A DNA stretch of 64,000 nucleotides, from the NCBI RefSeq assembly GCF_003063245.1, contig NZ_MUXE01000007.1, positions 1-64,000 of the forward strand, read 5' to 3'. Each line of letters opens with the position of its first letter. Positions within the stretch are counted from its first letter, which is position 1. Under the pieces are notes generated by a model. The model did no database searches, was not told where the DNA came from, and saw only the letters and a program-made list of their open reading frames with translations. Source of the stretch: Arcobacter caeni (lineage in GTDB: Bacteria; Campylobacterota; Campylobacteria; Campylobacterales; Arcobacteraceae). Both the position numbers and the translations under genes were made by a program. Of this stretch, positions 37,349 to 47,051 are shown piece after piece.

Positions 37349-38977
37349 CTATATTATAGATTTTGAATAATCAATTGAATCTTTTAAATTATTAAAAGTT
37401 TTCAAATTTTCATCATCAAATTCAAATTTTGCTTTAGTTAATTTTTTCAGAATTCTTTCATTTAAACCAGAAAAAATTAGCTTTTTATTTCTACTTTTAA
37501 AATTATCAACTATTGATTTAAGTGCAACCATTGCCGTCATATCAATCATTGGTACATTTTGCATATTTAAAATTACTATATTTGTATTTTCATTTGAGTT
37601 TAAAAGAGTTTTTAAAGCATTTTGAGCTGCCCCAAAAAACATTGGTCCATTTATATCATAAATAGAGATATTCTCAGGAATATCTGGATGAATAGAGAGT
37701 TTTGTATTTACAAGTTCAATAGAATATAAATCGATAGTTCTTTTTATAAATAATATTGAAGCTAAACCAATTCCAACCGCAACTGCAATTTGCATATCTA
37801 ATAAAACAGTTAAAATAAAACAAGTAAGAAGTACATAAACATCATTTTTGGGTGCCACTTTGATAATATTTATAAAGTGTTTAACTTCTGACATATTCCA
37901 AGCAACTACAAAAAGTAAAGCAGAAAGTGATGCCATTGGTAAATATGATAAATATGGTGATAAAAACATAATTGAAACTAAAATAAATAAAGAGTGAATA
38001 ATAGATGCTAGTTTTGTAGTTCCACCTGATTTAATATTTACAACAGTTCGTGCAATTGCAGCAGTCGCGGGGATTCCGCCAAAAAATGGAACAATCATAT
38101 TTGTAATTCCTTGACCTATTAACTCTTTATTTGGGTTTGTTTTATTTCCCGTCATTCCATCACTAATTACAGCACATAATAGTGATTCTAATGCACCTAA
38201 AATTGCTATTGCAATACTATGAGGAAGAAGTTTATATATTAAATCTAAGTTTATTTCTTCTGGATTTAAATAACTCCAAGGTAGAGAAAATTGTAAAGGA
38301 ACAGGTGGAATTCCATTTCCTTGGATTCCATTTATATCGTAATGAAAAGTTGAAGCTATTGTTGAAATGTTAAGATAAGGGAAATAGATATTTAAAAAAG
38401 CAGCAATTACTGTTATAAAACTCAAAGCCACAAGTGCTGATGGAATTCTACTTTTTGTTTTTTGCCATAAAATTAATAAAAAAAGTGTGAATAATCCAAT
38501 AAGTAATTCAGGAGTTTTAAATGTAGACATTGAGCTAAAAATAAGATAAATTTTATTTAAATAGTGACCATCAAAATTTTCAATAGTTAAACCAAAAAAA
38601 TCTTTTATCTGAAAAGTAGCAATTACAACGGCAATTCCAGAGGTGAATCCCACGGTTACTGGATAAGGTATAACTTCTATTAAAGTTCCTAATTTTAAAA
38701 GACCTGTGAATACTAGAATAATTCCTGATAATAAACCACAAAGCAAAAGTCCTGTAACTCCATATTGTTGAACAATTGGAATTAAAATAACAACAAAAGC
38801 AGCCGTTGGTCCTGAAATATTTATTTTACTACTTCCAAAAATAGCTGCTATTATTCCTGCAATAATTGCAGTATAAAGTCCAAGTTGTGGAGGAACTCCT
38901 GTAGCAATTGCTAATGCCATTGATAATGGAAGTGCAATTATTCCAACAGTTAAACCAGATAAAATATCATGTTTCAT
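37349..38977 (-). CDS. SulP family anion transporter with STAS domain
   Basis: 542-residue SulP-family permease (sulfate, bicarbonate or another anion). The N-terminal membrane part has the family segments GVPPQLGLYTAIIAGI, GPTAAFVVIL and a long helix bundle to about residue 420. The C-terminal STAS domain (about 430-535) has IVILNMQNVPMIDMTA. It overlaps the upstream 38974-39597 gene by 4 bases. Substrate cannot be assigned; bicarbonate and sulfate are the usual options. Confidence 0.92.
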   Translation of the reverse strand: MKHDILSGLTVGIIALPLSMALAIATGVPPQLGLYTAIIAGIIAAIFGSSKINISGPTAAFVVILIPIVQQYGVTGLLLCGLLSGIILVFTGLLKLGTLIEVIPYPVTVGFTSGIAVVIATFQIKDFFGLTIENFDGHYLNKIYLIFSSMSTFKTPELLIGLFTLFLLILWQKTKSRIPSALVALSFITVIAAFLNIYFPYLNISTIASTFHYDINGIQGNGIPPVPLQFSLPWSYLNPEEINLDLIYKLLPHSIAIAILGALESLLCAVISDGMTGNKTNPNKELIGQGITNMIVPFFGGIPATAAIARTVVNIKSGGTTKLASIIHSLFILVSIMFLSPYLSYLPMASLSALLFVVAWNMSEVKHFINIIKVAPKNDVYVLLTCFILTVLLDMQIAVAVGIGLASILFIKRTIDLYSIELVNTKLSIHPDIPENISIYDINGPMFFGAAQNALKTLLNSNENTNIVILNMQNVPMIDMTAMVALKSIVDNFKSRNKKLIFSGLNERILKKLTKAKFEFDDENLKTFNNLKDSIDYSKSII

Positions 38978-39597
38978 TTTTTTCTCATTTTAGATTTTCT
39001 AGAAGAGTTTATCTTATATTTTGAGTTTTTGAGTCTTTTTATCATAGAAGATGAAATTTGATACATTTTTAGGATATTGTTTTTTAGATTTATATTTTTC
39101 TCATTATTTCTTGCTACTTCATAATATCCTAGAAGTTTTATGTAATCAAAATTATTTAAAAAAGAGTAAAAAATCGTTGATTTTTCTTCTTCTAAAATCC
39201 ATTCACTAAGTAATGCTAAAATGATTTGTTCCGGAATCCAAAGTTCACCTTCAAGTAAATAAGTTTCGATTTGTTTTACAATTGTATTGTAATAAAATAC
39301 CAAAGCTTCGTCATTTGGAAGTAGTTTATGATTTGTTTGTCGTGCTTGTTGATAAGCCATAAAAGATTTTAATTCATAGGCATTTATTATTGTTTTATCT
39401 AATTGCTCATTTAATTCTATTATATTTTTTTCTATTTCTTTATTGAATTCTTCAAATCCCAAATCAATTTTGTAGTTATTTGTTTTTATATTTTCAAGAA
39501 GTTCTTCAATTACTGTTTTTATGTAGATGAGTAAGGCATCAGTTTTTATGTCTCTAAGAAGTTTTATGCAGATTTGTGGTTTATTATTAATGCTCAT
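38974..39597 (-). CDS. Unknown protein co-translated with the SulP transporter
   Basis: 207-residue, mainly helical, soluble-looking protein with no signal peptide or TM helix. Its C-terminus is strongly basic (SMIKRLKNSKYKINSSRKSKMRKK over the last 24 residues). I do not recognise a family. Its stop overlaps the SulP start by 4 bases, so the two are coupled; a helper or regulatory role for the transporter is possible but unproven. It is divergent from the TetR gene. Confidence 0.65.
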   Translation of the reverse strand: MSINNKPQICIKLLRDIKTDALLIYIKTVIEELLENIKTNNYKIDLGFEEFNKEIEKNIIELNEQLDKTIINAYELKSFMAYQQARQTNHKLLPNDEALVFYYNTIVKQIETYLLEGELWIPEQIILALLSEWILEEEKSTIFYSFLNNFDYIKLLGYYEVARNNEKNINLKNNILKMYQISSSMIKRLKNSKYKINSSRKSKMRKK

Positions 39598-39733
39598 TTA
39601 AATCCTAAATATTAAGATTGTGGATTTTAAATCAATAATACTTAATAATGAATTAAGTTCAAAATTATTTTGTTAGTTCATTTGATGTTTTAATATTAAT
39701 TAAAATATAATTCAAAAAAAAATATGGATTAGA

Positions 39734-40312
39734 ATGAAAAGTAAAATAAATGACGAATTAAGTAAAGTAAAAAGGGAGTTATACCTAAAAGCTGCTGCTG
39801 TATATTTTGATAAGTGTGGGTATAAAAATTTTAAAATTTCACAACTAGCTATTGAATTGGAAACTTCAGTAGGAACTATATATAATCTTTTTACTTCAAA
39901 AGAAGATTTATATTTGGAATATTTGATTTTAAAGTTACAAAGTTTTTTAGATAAATTAAATGAAAAAGAAACTACTAATCCTATGCAAAATCTTGAATTA
40001 TATTTATCTTGTAAATATGAAATATTTATTCAAATAGATAATAATAGAGATGAAACACTAACAAATGATCCATATTTCTTTCATAAATTAGATATTTCAA
40101 ATCATGCAATAGTTAATGAAATTTATGAGTTTTTAATAAGACAATTTAAAAGTTTATATCCAGATTCTAAGATGGATTATAAACATATAGTAATACTTTT
40201 CAAAAAGTTATCAGATGGATTTATAGAGAGTTATTTATTAGAAAAGTATGATACAAAAGATATTGTGGAAAATACAATAAAACTTTTTTTCTATGGTTTA
40301 GAAAAAAAGTAA
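39734..40312 (+). CDS. TetR/AcrR-family transcriptional regulator
   Basis: 192-residue regulator with an N-terminal helix-turn-helix: LYLKAAAVYFDKCGYKNFKISQLA and TSVGTIYNLFTSKEDLYLEYL (about 15-65), then an all-helical ligand domain. The C-terminal domain shows no recognisable ligand pocket. The nearest target is the divergent 38974-39597/SulP pair; the 136-bp gap holds TGAA-N5-TTCA (39649-39661), a weak candidate operator. Confidence 0.88.
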   Translation: MKSKINDELSKVKRELYLKAAAVYFDKCGYKNFKISQLAIELETSVGTIYNLFTSKEDLYLEYLILKLQSFLDKLNEKETTNPMQNLELYLSCKYEIFIQIDNNRDETLTNDPYFFHKLDISNHAIVNEIYEFLIRQFKSLYPDSKMDYKHIVILFKKLSDGFIESYLLEKYDTKDIVENTIKLFFYGLEKK

Positions 40313-40325
40313 TATTATTTAGTTT

Positions 40326-40979
40326 TTAGAGTTTATAAATCTCGAAATTTGTATCTTTTATATCTTTTTTGATTATATCTTCCCATTGTTTAACTTTTTT
40401 AGCATTTTTATCTTGAGAGAATAATCCTTCTTTATAGATATTAACAAGCATTTTTTGAGCAGCTAACATATTTTTTGAAGCTGCAAATTCTAATAAATCT
40501 ATTCCTTTATCAACATCAACTTTTGTATTTATTCCTTGTAAATAAAATCTTGATAATTGATAAGCTGAATTTGGGTCAATATCGCTTGAATCTTTTAGAA
40601 GTTTAAAAGCTTTATCTATATCTTTCTCAACTCCATCCCCTTTATAATATAAAAATGCTAAAGCTAAATTTGCGTAAGCATTTTTATTATCGATTGATTG
40701 GTTTAAATAATCAATTGCTTTTTTGTAATCTTTTTTCTCAACACTATATGTTCCCATTCTAAGTTGAGCATAAGAGTTCTCATTTACAATTTTTCTATAA
40801 CAAAAAAGTTTATTATCAATATCTTCTATTTTTTGACAAACATTTGCTTTTTCAAGTGCAAGGGCATCTTTATTGTTAGAAAATGACAAGAAAGAAGGCA
40901 TTGAAAACTCTGGCATTTTTAAAGAACAAGCTGTAAATAAGAATATTGATAAGCTTGGTAGTAGTAGTTTTTTTAACAT
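40326..40979 (-). CDS. Sel1/TPR-repeat lipoprotein (second of a pair)
   Basis: 217-residue lipoprotein with lipobox FTAC (C18). From about residue 70 it has TPR/Sel1-like repeats: AQLRMGTYSVEKKDYKKAIDYLNQSI, AYANLALAFLYYKGDGVEKDIDKAFKLL, AYQLSRFYLQGINTKVDVDKGIDLLEFA. It is a paralogue of the gene immediately upstream on the same strand, and the ATG abuts its stop. Role unknown; Sel1 repeats serve protein-protein contact. Confidence 0.8.
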   Translation of the reverse strand: MLKKLLLPSLSIFLFTACSLKMPEFSMPSFLSFSNNKDALALEKANVCQKIEDIDNKLFCYRKIVNENSYAQLRMGTYSVEKKDYKKAIDYLNQSIDNKNAYANLALAFLYYKGDGVEKDIDKAFKLLKDSSDIDPNSAYQLSRFYLQGINTKVDVDKGIDLLEFAASKNMLAAQKMLVNIYKEGLFSQDKNAKKVKQWEDIIKKDIKDTNFEIYKL

Positions 40980-41597
40980 TTATATTCCATAAATTTTATT
41001 TGCAAAATTTGCTGATGTATCTTCATATTGTTCTTGCCAATAACTTGATTTATCTGTATTTCTTTCAATAAACTCACCATTTAAATATAGTTTAGATAGT
41101 TCTTGTTGAGCAGCTTTCACATCATTTTTTGCTGCATAATTTAGAAGTTCTAACGCATCTTCAACTTTATTTTTATCAAGGTAATAAAAAGACAATCTAT
41201 ATGCTGCAATTGGGTCGATTTCTTTTGTATCTTCTAAAAGTTTAACAGCTTCATCATTATTAACAGCAACACCAAATCCATTTTTATAAATATCTGCTAA
41301 TGCTGCATTTGCATAAAAATTACCTTTTTGTTTAGAGATATTTAATCTTTGAATTGCTTCTGTAAAATCACCTCTTAATTGAGCATTTAATCCTAGTCTT
41401 AATTGAGCAAAAGAGTTTTTATAAGAAATTAAGTCATAACAATCCATCTCTAAATGTTTATTTGTATTTCTACAATCATCAGCAATTTGAAGTTCATTTG
41501 ATGAAGCTTTTAAAAATTCGTTATGACTAGAACAGCTAGTTAACGCTAATAAGCAAAGAGTTGTTAAAGCAAATGAAGATGAGATAGTCTTGAGCAT
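40980..41597 (-). CDS. Sel1/TPR-repeat lipoprotein (first of a pair)
   Basis: 205-residue lipoprotein, lipobox LTSC (C22). The start is ATG 41597 with AAGGA upstream; a start sixteen codons further out would put polar residues before the signal peptide. Repeats AQLRLGLNAQLRGDFTEAIQRLNIS, FYANAALADIYKNGFGVAVNNDEAVKLL and AYRLSFYYLDKNKVEDALELLNYA match those of the next gene in register, so the two arose by duplication. A conserved cysteine pattern after the lipobox (CRNTNKHLEMDC / CQKIEDIDNKLFC) is shared as well. Confidence 0.8.
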   Translation of the reverse strand: MLKTISSSFALTTLCLLALTSCSSHNEFLKASSNELQIADDCRNTNKHLEMDCYDLISYKNSFAQLRLGLNAQLRGDFTEAIQRLNISKQKGNFYANAALADIYKNGFGVAVNNDEAVKLLEDTKEIDPIAAYRLSFYYLDKNKVEDALELLNYAAKNDVKAAQQELSKLYLNGEFIERNTDKSSYWQEQYEDTSANFANKIYGI

Positions 41598-41680
41598 AAT
41601 ATTCCTTTTTTTTAAGTTACTTGTATAATTGCTTAATTCTAGCAAGTTTTATATTCATAAGTAGTTAAGACAGATTGCTG

Positions 41681-41703
41681 TATTATATTGTACTTAAGGG
41701 GAG
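41681..41703 (+). promoter_or_regulatory. Promoter and strong ribosome-binding site of the 41709 gene
   Basis: TATTAT at 41681-41686 is followed by AAGGGGAG at 41696-41703, six bases before ATG 41709. The transcript start would fall just before the ribosome-binding site, giving a very short leader. Confidence 0.45.
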
Positions 41704-41708
41704 ATTAA

Positions 41709-42062
41709 ATGATTTTAATAGGACTTTTTTTATTTATAGCATTTGTGGCTATTTCGCTAAATATTTATAACCATACAAACTTAGATTATATTGAAGAATA
41801 TTTGAAAAAAAATAACTGTCAAGAATATGCATATTCAAAGGGTTCATACAAGGCTTTTTGTGATGATTCTTTTATTGAAATAAAAAATAGTTTTGTCGTA
41901 AATATTGATGAAAACTCAACAATTTTTAAATATAAAGATATAAATAATCTAGAAATAAATCAACTTAATCTAATAATAAATAAAACTCACAAAATAACTT
42001 TTAAAGAAAAAGAAGAGTTAAATGATTATTATAAAAAAATATCAGAAAAAATAAATAACTAG
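41709..42062 (+). CDS. Single-TM membrane protein, unknown, next to the AAA+ gene
   Basis: 117-residue protein with one N-terminal TM helix (about 2-20) and a soluble remainder of about 95 residues with two cysteines (about 37 and 51) and a lysine-rich C-terminus. No recognisable family. The TM could also be an uncleaved signal anchor. It sits 15 bases before the AAA+ ATPase gene, so the pair is likely co-transcribed, with this gene first. Confidence 0.65.
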   Translation: MILIGLFLFIAFVAISLNIYNHTNLDYIEEYLKKNNCQEYAYSKGSYKAFCDDSFIEIKNSFVVNIDENSTIFKYKDINNLEINQLNLIINKTHKITFKEKEELNDYYKKISEKINN

Positions 42063-42077
42063 GATAATAAAATAAGA

Positions 42078-43811
42078 ATGAAAGAAGTAATTAATTTTAT
42101 AAAAGCGCAAAATGTTGAAACAACAAATTTTTTTGGACAATTAAAATGTTCACAAGAAGAAGCAAAAATTTTACAATTTATGTCAAAAGAGTATGTAAAT
42201 GGTAGAGATACATTAGGTGTAATAGATATTTTAGGTGAATTTTATGATTTAAAAACATATAAACATCTGGAAAAACTTGATTTAATAAAATCACTTTTGG
42301 AATTTGGATGGTTGGTTCAAGTATCTTTTGAACAAGTAAAATTAAGTGAAGTTTCTAAACTTGAACTTATTAATTCAAGTGTTTCTTTATCAAGTGCGTA
42401 TTTAAAAATGCTTGAAAATGGAAGTAATGATTTTGTTCTTCCTGAAATCAAAAATTATAGTGACCACTTAGAATATTTACAAGACCAATTTTTTAGAATA
42501 GATTTGGCACAACAGTTAAATGTTGTTAGAAAAAACTTTGATGTAAATAGTCCTAGTTCAAATAGATTAAAATCAAAATTAGTACTTCTTGAAAATAGAA
42601 TAAAAGAGAGAATAAAAGTTACAAGTAATTCAATAATGCTTGAAGATTTTTTCAAAAATAATGAGTTAAATGAACAAGAACAAACTCTATTTTTAGCACT
42701 TTTAAAAGAAGAATATTCAGGTGGAGATGGAAGTCTGCGAGATATGAATTCTTTGATTGAATTAATTTCAAGTGATGATTATGAAAAGATAAAATATAGA
42801 AGTTTATTGGAAGAAAGTTCAACTTTAGTTTCAAAATCTTTGATTGATTATGATGAGGTTTTAACTCCATTTGGTGGGATTAATAGAAATTTTTATATTC
42901 CTGATGAGGTTTTATATAAAATTTCACATCCAACTAAAAAAAGTACAAATGTTGGAAAAATAAAATTAGATACAATCATAAAAGAACAAGATATGTTTGA
43001 GTTAATTTCAACAACAAAAACTTTGGAAGATGTTGTTTTAAATGAAAAAACAAAAGAGACTTTAGATGCACTTTTAAAACAAGTTGATAAAAATGTAATA
43101 AATCGTTTGAAACAATGGGGAATAAAGGACAAAAAAAGAGGAATTGAAGCAAAAATAATTTTTTACGGAGTTGCTGGAACTGGAAAAACACTTACAGCAT
43201 TAGCTTTAGCAAAATCTCTTAAAAAAGATGTTTTAAGTTTTGACTGTTCAAAGATTTTATCAATGTATATTGGTGAAAGTGAAAAAAATGTTAGAAGTAT
43301 TTTTGATAAATATTATGAACTTAGAACTCAAACAAAATCAGAGCCAGTTTTACTTTTAAATGAAGCAGATCAGTTTTTAAGCTCAAGAGCTTCTGGAGGA
43401 GTTAGTAGTAGTGATAAAATGCATAATCAAATGCAAAATATTTTCTTGGAACAAATTGAAAGATTTGATGGAATATTAATTGCAACTACAAACTTACTTG
43501 AGAACTTAGATAAAGCATTTTCAAGAAGATTTAATTACAAAATAGAGTTTGTAAAACCAAATAAAGCCCAAAGAATTGACCTTTGGAAAAAACTAATTCC
43601 TGTAAATTTACCACTTGAAGAAAATTTTGATATTGAAGAATTAGCAAAATATGAATTAACAGGTGGACAAATAGAGTTAGTTATTAAAAATACAGCATAT
43701 AAAATAGCTGTTAGTGACGAACCTTTATTCAAAGTTGAGAATTTTAAAGAGCAAATTACTAAAGAACAAAAAGGTCAATTTGACAGCGAAAATAAAGTTG
43801 GGTTTTTCTAA
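42078..43811 (+). CDS. AAA+ ATPase with duplicated N-terminal module
   Basis: 577-residue AAA-family ATPase. Walker A is GVAGTGKT (364-371), the pore-loop-like SMYIGESEKNV follows (about 395-405), and Walker B reads VLLLNEAD (N428-E429), with Asn where Asp is usual. Sensor 1 GILIATTNLLENLD and arginine-finger AFSRRF are in place, so the module should still bind and probably hydrolyse ATP. Before it, residues about 18-80 and 189-255 look like two copies of one helical, winged-helix-like module (FF---L---E--IL-F--KEY--G). A substrate is not evident. Confidence 0.8.
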   Translation: MKEVINFIKAQNVETTNFFGQLKCSQEEAKILQFMSKEYVNGRDTLGVIDILGEFYDLKTYKHLEKLDLIKSLLEFGWLVQVSFEQVKLSEVSKLELINSSVSLSSAYLKMLENGSNDFVLPEIKNYSDHLEYLQDQFFRIDLAQQLNVVRKNFDVNSPSSNRLKSKLVLLENRIKERIKVTSNSIMLEDFFKNNELNEQEQTLFLALLKEEYSGGDGSLRDMNSLIELISSDDYEKIKYRSLLEESSTLVSKSLIDYDEVLTPFGGINRNFYIPDEVLYKISHPTKKSTNVGKIKLDTIIKEQDMFELISTTKTLEDVVLNEKTKETLDALLKQVDKNVINRLKQWGIKDKKRGIEAKIIFYGVAGTGKTLTALALAKSLKKDVLSFDCSKILSMYIGESEKNVRSIFDKYYELRTQTKSEPVLLLNEADQFLSSRASGGVSSSDKMHNQMQNIFLEQIERFDGILIATTNLLENLDKAFSRRFNYKIEFVKPNKAQRIDLWKKLIPVNLPLEENFDIEELAKYELTGGQIELVIKNTAYKIAVSDEPLFKVENFKEQITKEQKGQFDSENKVGFF

Positions 43812-44125
43812 ATCTATTTTAGTTTTGATGTATAAATAAATATCATAAATATTTCATCTTTAAAAAGTATAATTAATTGATATATTTTATAATATTTTAA
43901 GAATACAAAAAATAATAGATTTTATTTTCAAAATCTTTACTAAAGATTTTATGTTTCTTTTTGTACCAGTTTGTTTCTAATCCTTAGAAAAAGATTAAAC
44001 AATAAGCTAATTTTTATTAGGTTAGAATATCATTGCATACATTATTAATAAGTCACTATTTATTACAAATAAGATATTATATTTGTAAAATAAGAGAACT
44101 TTTTAGCTTTAAAAGGATAGATTAA
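43812..44125 (+). other. 314-bp non-coding gap before the nuo operon
   Basis: AT-rich and without a credible ORF. It contains a perfect hairpin AAAATCTTT / AAAGATTTT (43930-43950), a possible terminator for the AAA+ gene, and TATTAT-like sequence near 44075-44080 as a candidate -10 for nuoA. AAAAGGATAG just before 44126 is the nuoA ribosome-binding site. I see no RNA gene. Confidence 0.55.
43930..43950 (+). terminator. Hairpin after the AAA+ ATPase gene
   Basis: A 9-bp perfect stem with a 3-base loop followed by a T-rich stretch (TGTTTCTTTTTG), about 120 bases past the ATPase stop. Confidence 0.5.
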
Positions 44126-44515
44126 ATGACACATATGGAATTTGCACATCCCTATTTTGGTGCATTTGTTATGTTTATTGTAACATTTAGTGCATTTGGT
44201 GCAACAGTATGGCTTTCACGATATATAAGTAGAAAGATTGCTAGACTTGATACTGAAAAACTAAAAACAACTTTATACGAGTGTGGACCTGAAGTTACAA
44301 AACAACCTAATAGTATTTCTACTCAATTTTATTTAACAGCATTATTATTTATTTTATTTGATGTTGAAATTATATTTATGTTTCCATGGGCAATTAACTT
44401 TAAAATTTTAGGATGGTTTGGGTTTGTGGAAATGATATTATTTATTACACTTTTAGCAATTGGATTTTTATACGCATGGAGAAAAGGAGCACTTGAATGG
44501 CACAGCATAAAATAA
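44126..44515 (+). CDS. nuoA: NADH-quinone oxidoreductase subunit A
   Basis: 129-residue membrane subunit of complex I with three TM helices and the conserved YECGPE loop between TM1 and TM2, followed by [15 protein letters not shown]. First gene of a complete nuoA-N operon; overlaps nuoB by 19 bases. Confidence 0.97.
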   Translation: MTHMEFAHPYFGAFVMFIVTFSAFGATVWLSRYISRKIARLDTEKLKTTLYECGPEVTKQPNSISTQFYLTALLFILFDVEIIFMFPWAINFKILGWFGFVEMILFITLLAIGFLYAWRKGALEWHSIK

Positions 44516-45006
44516 ATTATTTACAAGATAATGGAGCTGCTGTTAAATTAACAACTATTGATAAATTAGTTAATTTTGGGCGTTCTAACTCTTTATGGCC
44601 AATGACTTATGGTTTAGCCTGTTGCGCTATTGAGATGATGGCAACCGGCGCATCAAGGTATGATTTTGATAGGTTTGGTACAATTTTTAGAGCAAGTCCA
44701 AGACAATCTGATGTTTTGATAATTGCAGGAACTTTAACAAAAAAACACGCTGAATTTATGAGAAGATTATATGATCAAATGCCAGATCCTAAATGGGTAA
44801 TTTCTATGGGATCATGTGCAAATACAGGTGGAATGTTTAATACTTATGCAACTGTTCAAGGTGCAGATAGAATTATTCCAGTTGATATTTATCTTCCAGG
44901 TTGTGCACCAAGACCTGAAACTTTACAATATGCCCTAATGGCACTTCAACAAAAAATTAGAAAAGAATCAATTTTTAGAGCTCATAAAAAAAAGAGGTTA
45001 GTATAA
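44497..45006 (+). CDS. nuoB: NADH-quinone oxidoreductase subunit B
   Basis: 169-residue NuoB, carrier of the terminal [4Fe-4S] cluster N2 next to the quinone site. Cluster ligands lie in [27 protein letters not shown] and [10 protein letters not shown]. It starts within nuoA and its stop overlaps the nuoC start. Confidence 0.98.
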   Translation: MAQHKINYLQDNGAAVKLTTIDKLVNFGRSNSLWPMTYGLACCAIEMMATGASRYDFDRFGTIFRASPRQSDVLIIAGTLTKKHAEFMRRLYDQMPDPKWVISMGSCANTGGMFNTYATVQGADRIIPVDIYLPGCAPRPETLQYALMALQQKIRKESIFRAHKKKRLV

Positions 45007-45809
45007 TGAGAAAATATACTCCTAAAGATAGTGTACAAAAAGAAGCTTATTTTTCAGACAGATTTTTTGTATCTCCAAGTGTTCCTAGATTTAATCCCAA
45101 TAGTGATGAAACTTTTTCAAAAGATTTTGAAGAAATCAATTATAGTATTAATGTTCAAGAGGCTTTTATCGAACATACTCATTTAGTAATTATTATTGAT
45201 AAAAGTTTTTTGATTTCATGTATTAAGCTTTTAAAAGAAAAATTAGAATATGACATGTTGATGGAATTATCGGCGATTGATTATTTAGCTTCAAGAGATG
45301 GTTATGAAATTTTTTATGAATTTTTATCTTTGAGTAAACATAAAAGAATAAGAATTAAATGTTTTTTACAAAAAGATGAATCTTTGGAATCTGTAACATC
45401 ACTTTTTAAATCAGCAAATTGGTCTGAGAGAGAAATGTACGATATGTTGGGTGTAAAAGTAATAAATCATCCAAATTTAAAAAGATTAATTATGCCAGAT
45501 GATTGGTATGACCATCCTTTGAAAAAAACTTATCCACTTCAAGGTGATGAAACAGCTTCGTGGTACGAAGTTGATAAAATTTTTGGAAAAGAAGCTAGAA
45601 GTATTATTGGACCAGAACAACGAGATCCAGCGGCAATTGATAGATACGATACTACAAGATTTGCAAGACTTGGACATGAAGTTCCATTTGATACTGATAT
45701 TTCTTTATATGAGCCTGAAACAAATATCTCTTATCAAGAAGAAAATACTTCTAAAATTATGAAAAAATTAAAACCTGAAGAATCAGTTGTTTTAAAAAGA
45801 AGAAGGTAG
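45006..45809 (+). CDS. nuoC: NADH-quinone oxidoreductase subunit C
   Basis: 267-residue NuoC of the peripheral arm. The conserved core is [29 protein letters not shown] (about 140-168, read in two parts) and [12 protein letters not shown]. It is separate from nuoD, unlike the fused NuoCD of E. coli. N- and C-terminal extensions are longer than usual, giving a larger protein than most NuoC. Confidence 0.95.
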   Translation: MRKYTPKDSVQKEAYFSDRFFVSPSVPRFNPNSDETFSKDFEEINYSINVQEAFIEHTHLVIIIDKSFLISCIKLLKEKLEYDMLMELSAIDYLASRDGYEIFYEFLSLSKHKRIRIKCFLQKDESLESVTSLFKSANWSEREMYDMLGVKVINHPNLKRLIMPDDWYDHPLKKTYPLQGDETASWYEVDKIFGKEARSIIGPEQRDPAAIDRYDTTRFARLGHEVPFDTDISLYEPETNISYQEENTSKIMKKLKPEESVVLKRRR

Positions 45810-45814
45810 AAAAT

Positions 45815-47041
45815 ATGCAACAACCAAATAGACTAAAACCTTTTTTTGAAAATATTCATTTTGAACGAGAAGATAATACCATGATGGTAAACTTCGGACC
45901 ACAACATCCATCTGCTCATGGACAATTAAGACTTATTTTAGAGCTTCAAGGTGAAGAAGTTGTAAAATCAAGACCAATGATTGGATACCTTCACCGAGGT
46001 ATGGAAAAAATGGCTGAGAATATGATGTATAACGAATTTTTACCAACAACCGATAGAATGGATTATATAGCAGCAACTTCAAATAACTATGGATATGCAC
46101 TTGCAATTGAGAAACTTTTAGGAATTGAGGCTCCAAGAAGAGCTGAGATTATAAGAACTATGCTTTTAGAGTTAAACAGAATCACTTCACATCTTTTTTG
46201 GTTAGCAACACACGCACTTGATGTGGGTGCCATGTCTATGTTCCTTTATTGTTTTAGAGAAAGAGAATACGCAATGGACTTAATTGAAGACTATTGTGGT
46301 GCAAGACTAACTCACAGTGCTGTACGAATTGGTGGAGTTCCTTTGGATTTACCAGCAAACTGGACGGATGATTGTTTATCATTTTTGGAAATATTAGCAA
46401 AAGAGTTAGAAACTTACGAAGGGCTTTTAACAGAAAATAGAATCTGGAAAATGAGACTTGAGAATGTTGGAGTTATTACACCTCTTATGGCAAAAAGTTG
46501 GGGCTGTTCAGGTGTTGTTTTAAGAGGAAGTGGAATCAAATGGGATTTAAGAAAAGAGATGCCTTATGGTATTTATCCTGAACTTGATTTTGATATTCCA
46601 GTTTCACAAACTTGTGATTCTTATGGAAGATATAAAATCTGTATTGCTGAAATTAGGGAATCTGCAAAAATTCTAAAACAATTAGTTCCTATGTACGAAG
46701 AATCAGATACTCAATTAATGGCCCATGCACCAAATTATATTTCAGCTCCAAAAGAGCAAATTATGACTCAAAATTACTCTTTAATGCAACATTTTGTTTT
46801 AGTAACACAAGGTATGAGACCACCTGTTGGTGAAGTATATGTGGCTACTGAATCGCCAAAAGGTGAGTTGGGATATTTTGTTGTAAGTGATGGAACTCCT
46901 TATGCTTACAGAATGAAACTGAGAACACCTAGTTTTCAACATACAGCACTTTTAGAAGAACTTTTAGTTGGATGCCAATTAGCCGATGTTGTTACAATTA
47001 TTGGTAATTTAAATATCGTTTTTGGTGAAATAGATAGGTAG
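45815..47041 (+). CDS. nuoD: NADH-quinone oxidoreductase subunit D
   Basis: 408-residue NuoD (49 kDa subunit), forming the quinone-binding cavity with NuoB. Recognised from [37 protein letters not shown] and the C-terminal [18 protein letters not shown]. Typical length. Confidence 0.98.
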   Translation: MQQPNRLKPFFENIHFEREDNTMMVNFGPQHPSAHGQLRLILELQGEEVVKSRPMIGYLHRGMEKMAENMMYNEFLPTTDRMDYIAATSNNYGYALAIEKLLGIEAPRRAEIIRTMLLELNRITSHLFWLATHALDVGAMSMFLYCFREREYAMDLIEDYCGARLTHSAVRIGGVPLDLPANWTDDCLSFLEILAKELETYEGLLTENRIWKMRLENVGVITPLMAKSWGCSGVVLRGSGIKWDLRKEMPYGIYPELDFDIPVSQTCDSYGRYKICIAEIRESAKILKQLVPMYEESDTQLMAHAPNYISAPKEQIMTQNYSLMQHFVLVTQGMRPPVGEVYVATESPKGELGYFVVSDGTPYAYRMKLRTPSFQHTALLEELLVGCQLADVVTIIGNLNIVFGEIDR

Positions 47042-47051
47042 AGGAAATATT

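Noticed and set aside
42455-43191. Several minus-strand frames inside the AAA+ ATPase gene
   Set aside because: Low-complexity shadows of a well-supported ATPase reading frame.
43812-44125. RNA gene or small protein in the longest gap
   Set aside because: No tRNA-like fold, no GC-rich segment and no start with ribosome-binding site until nuoA; only a hairpin and a promoter-like element.
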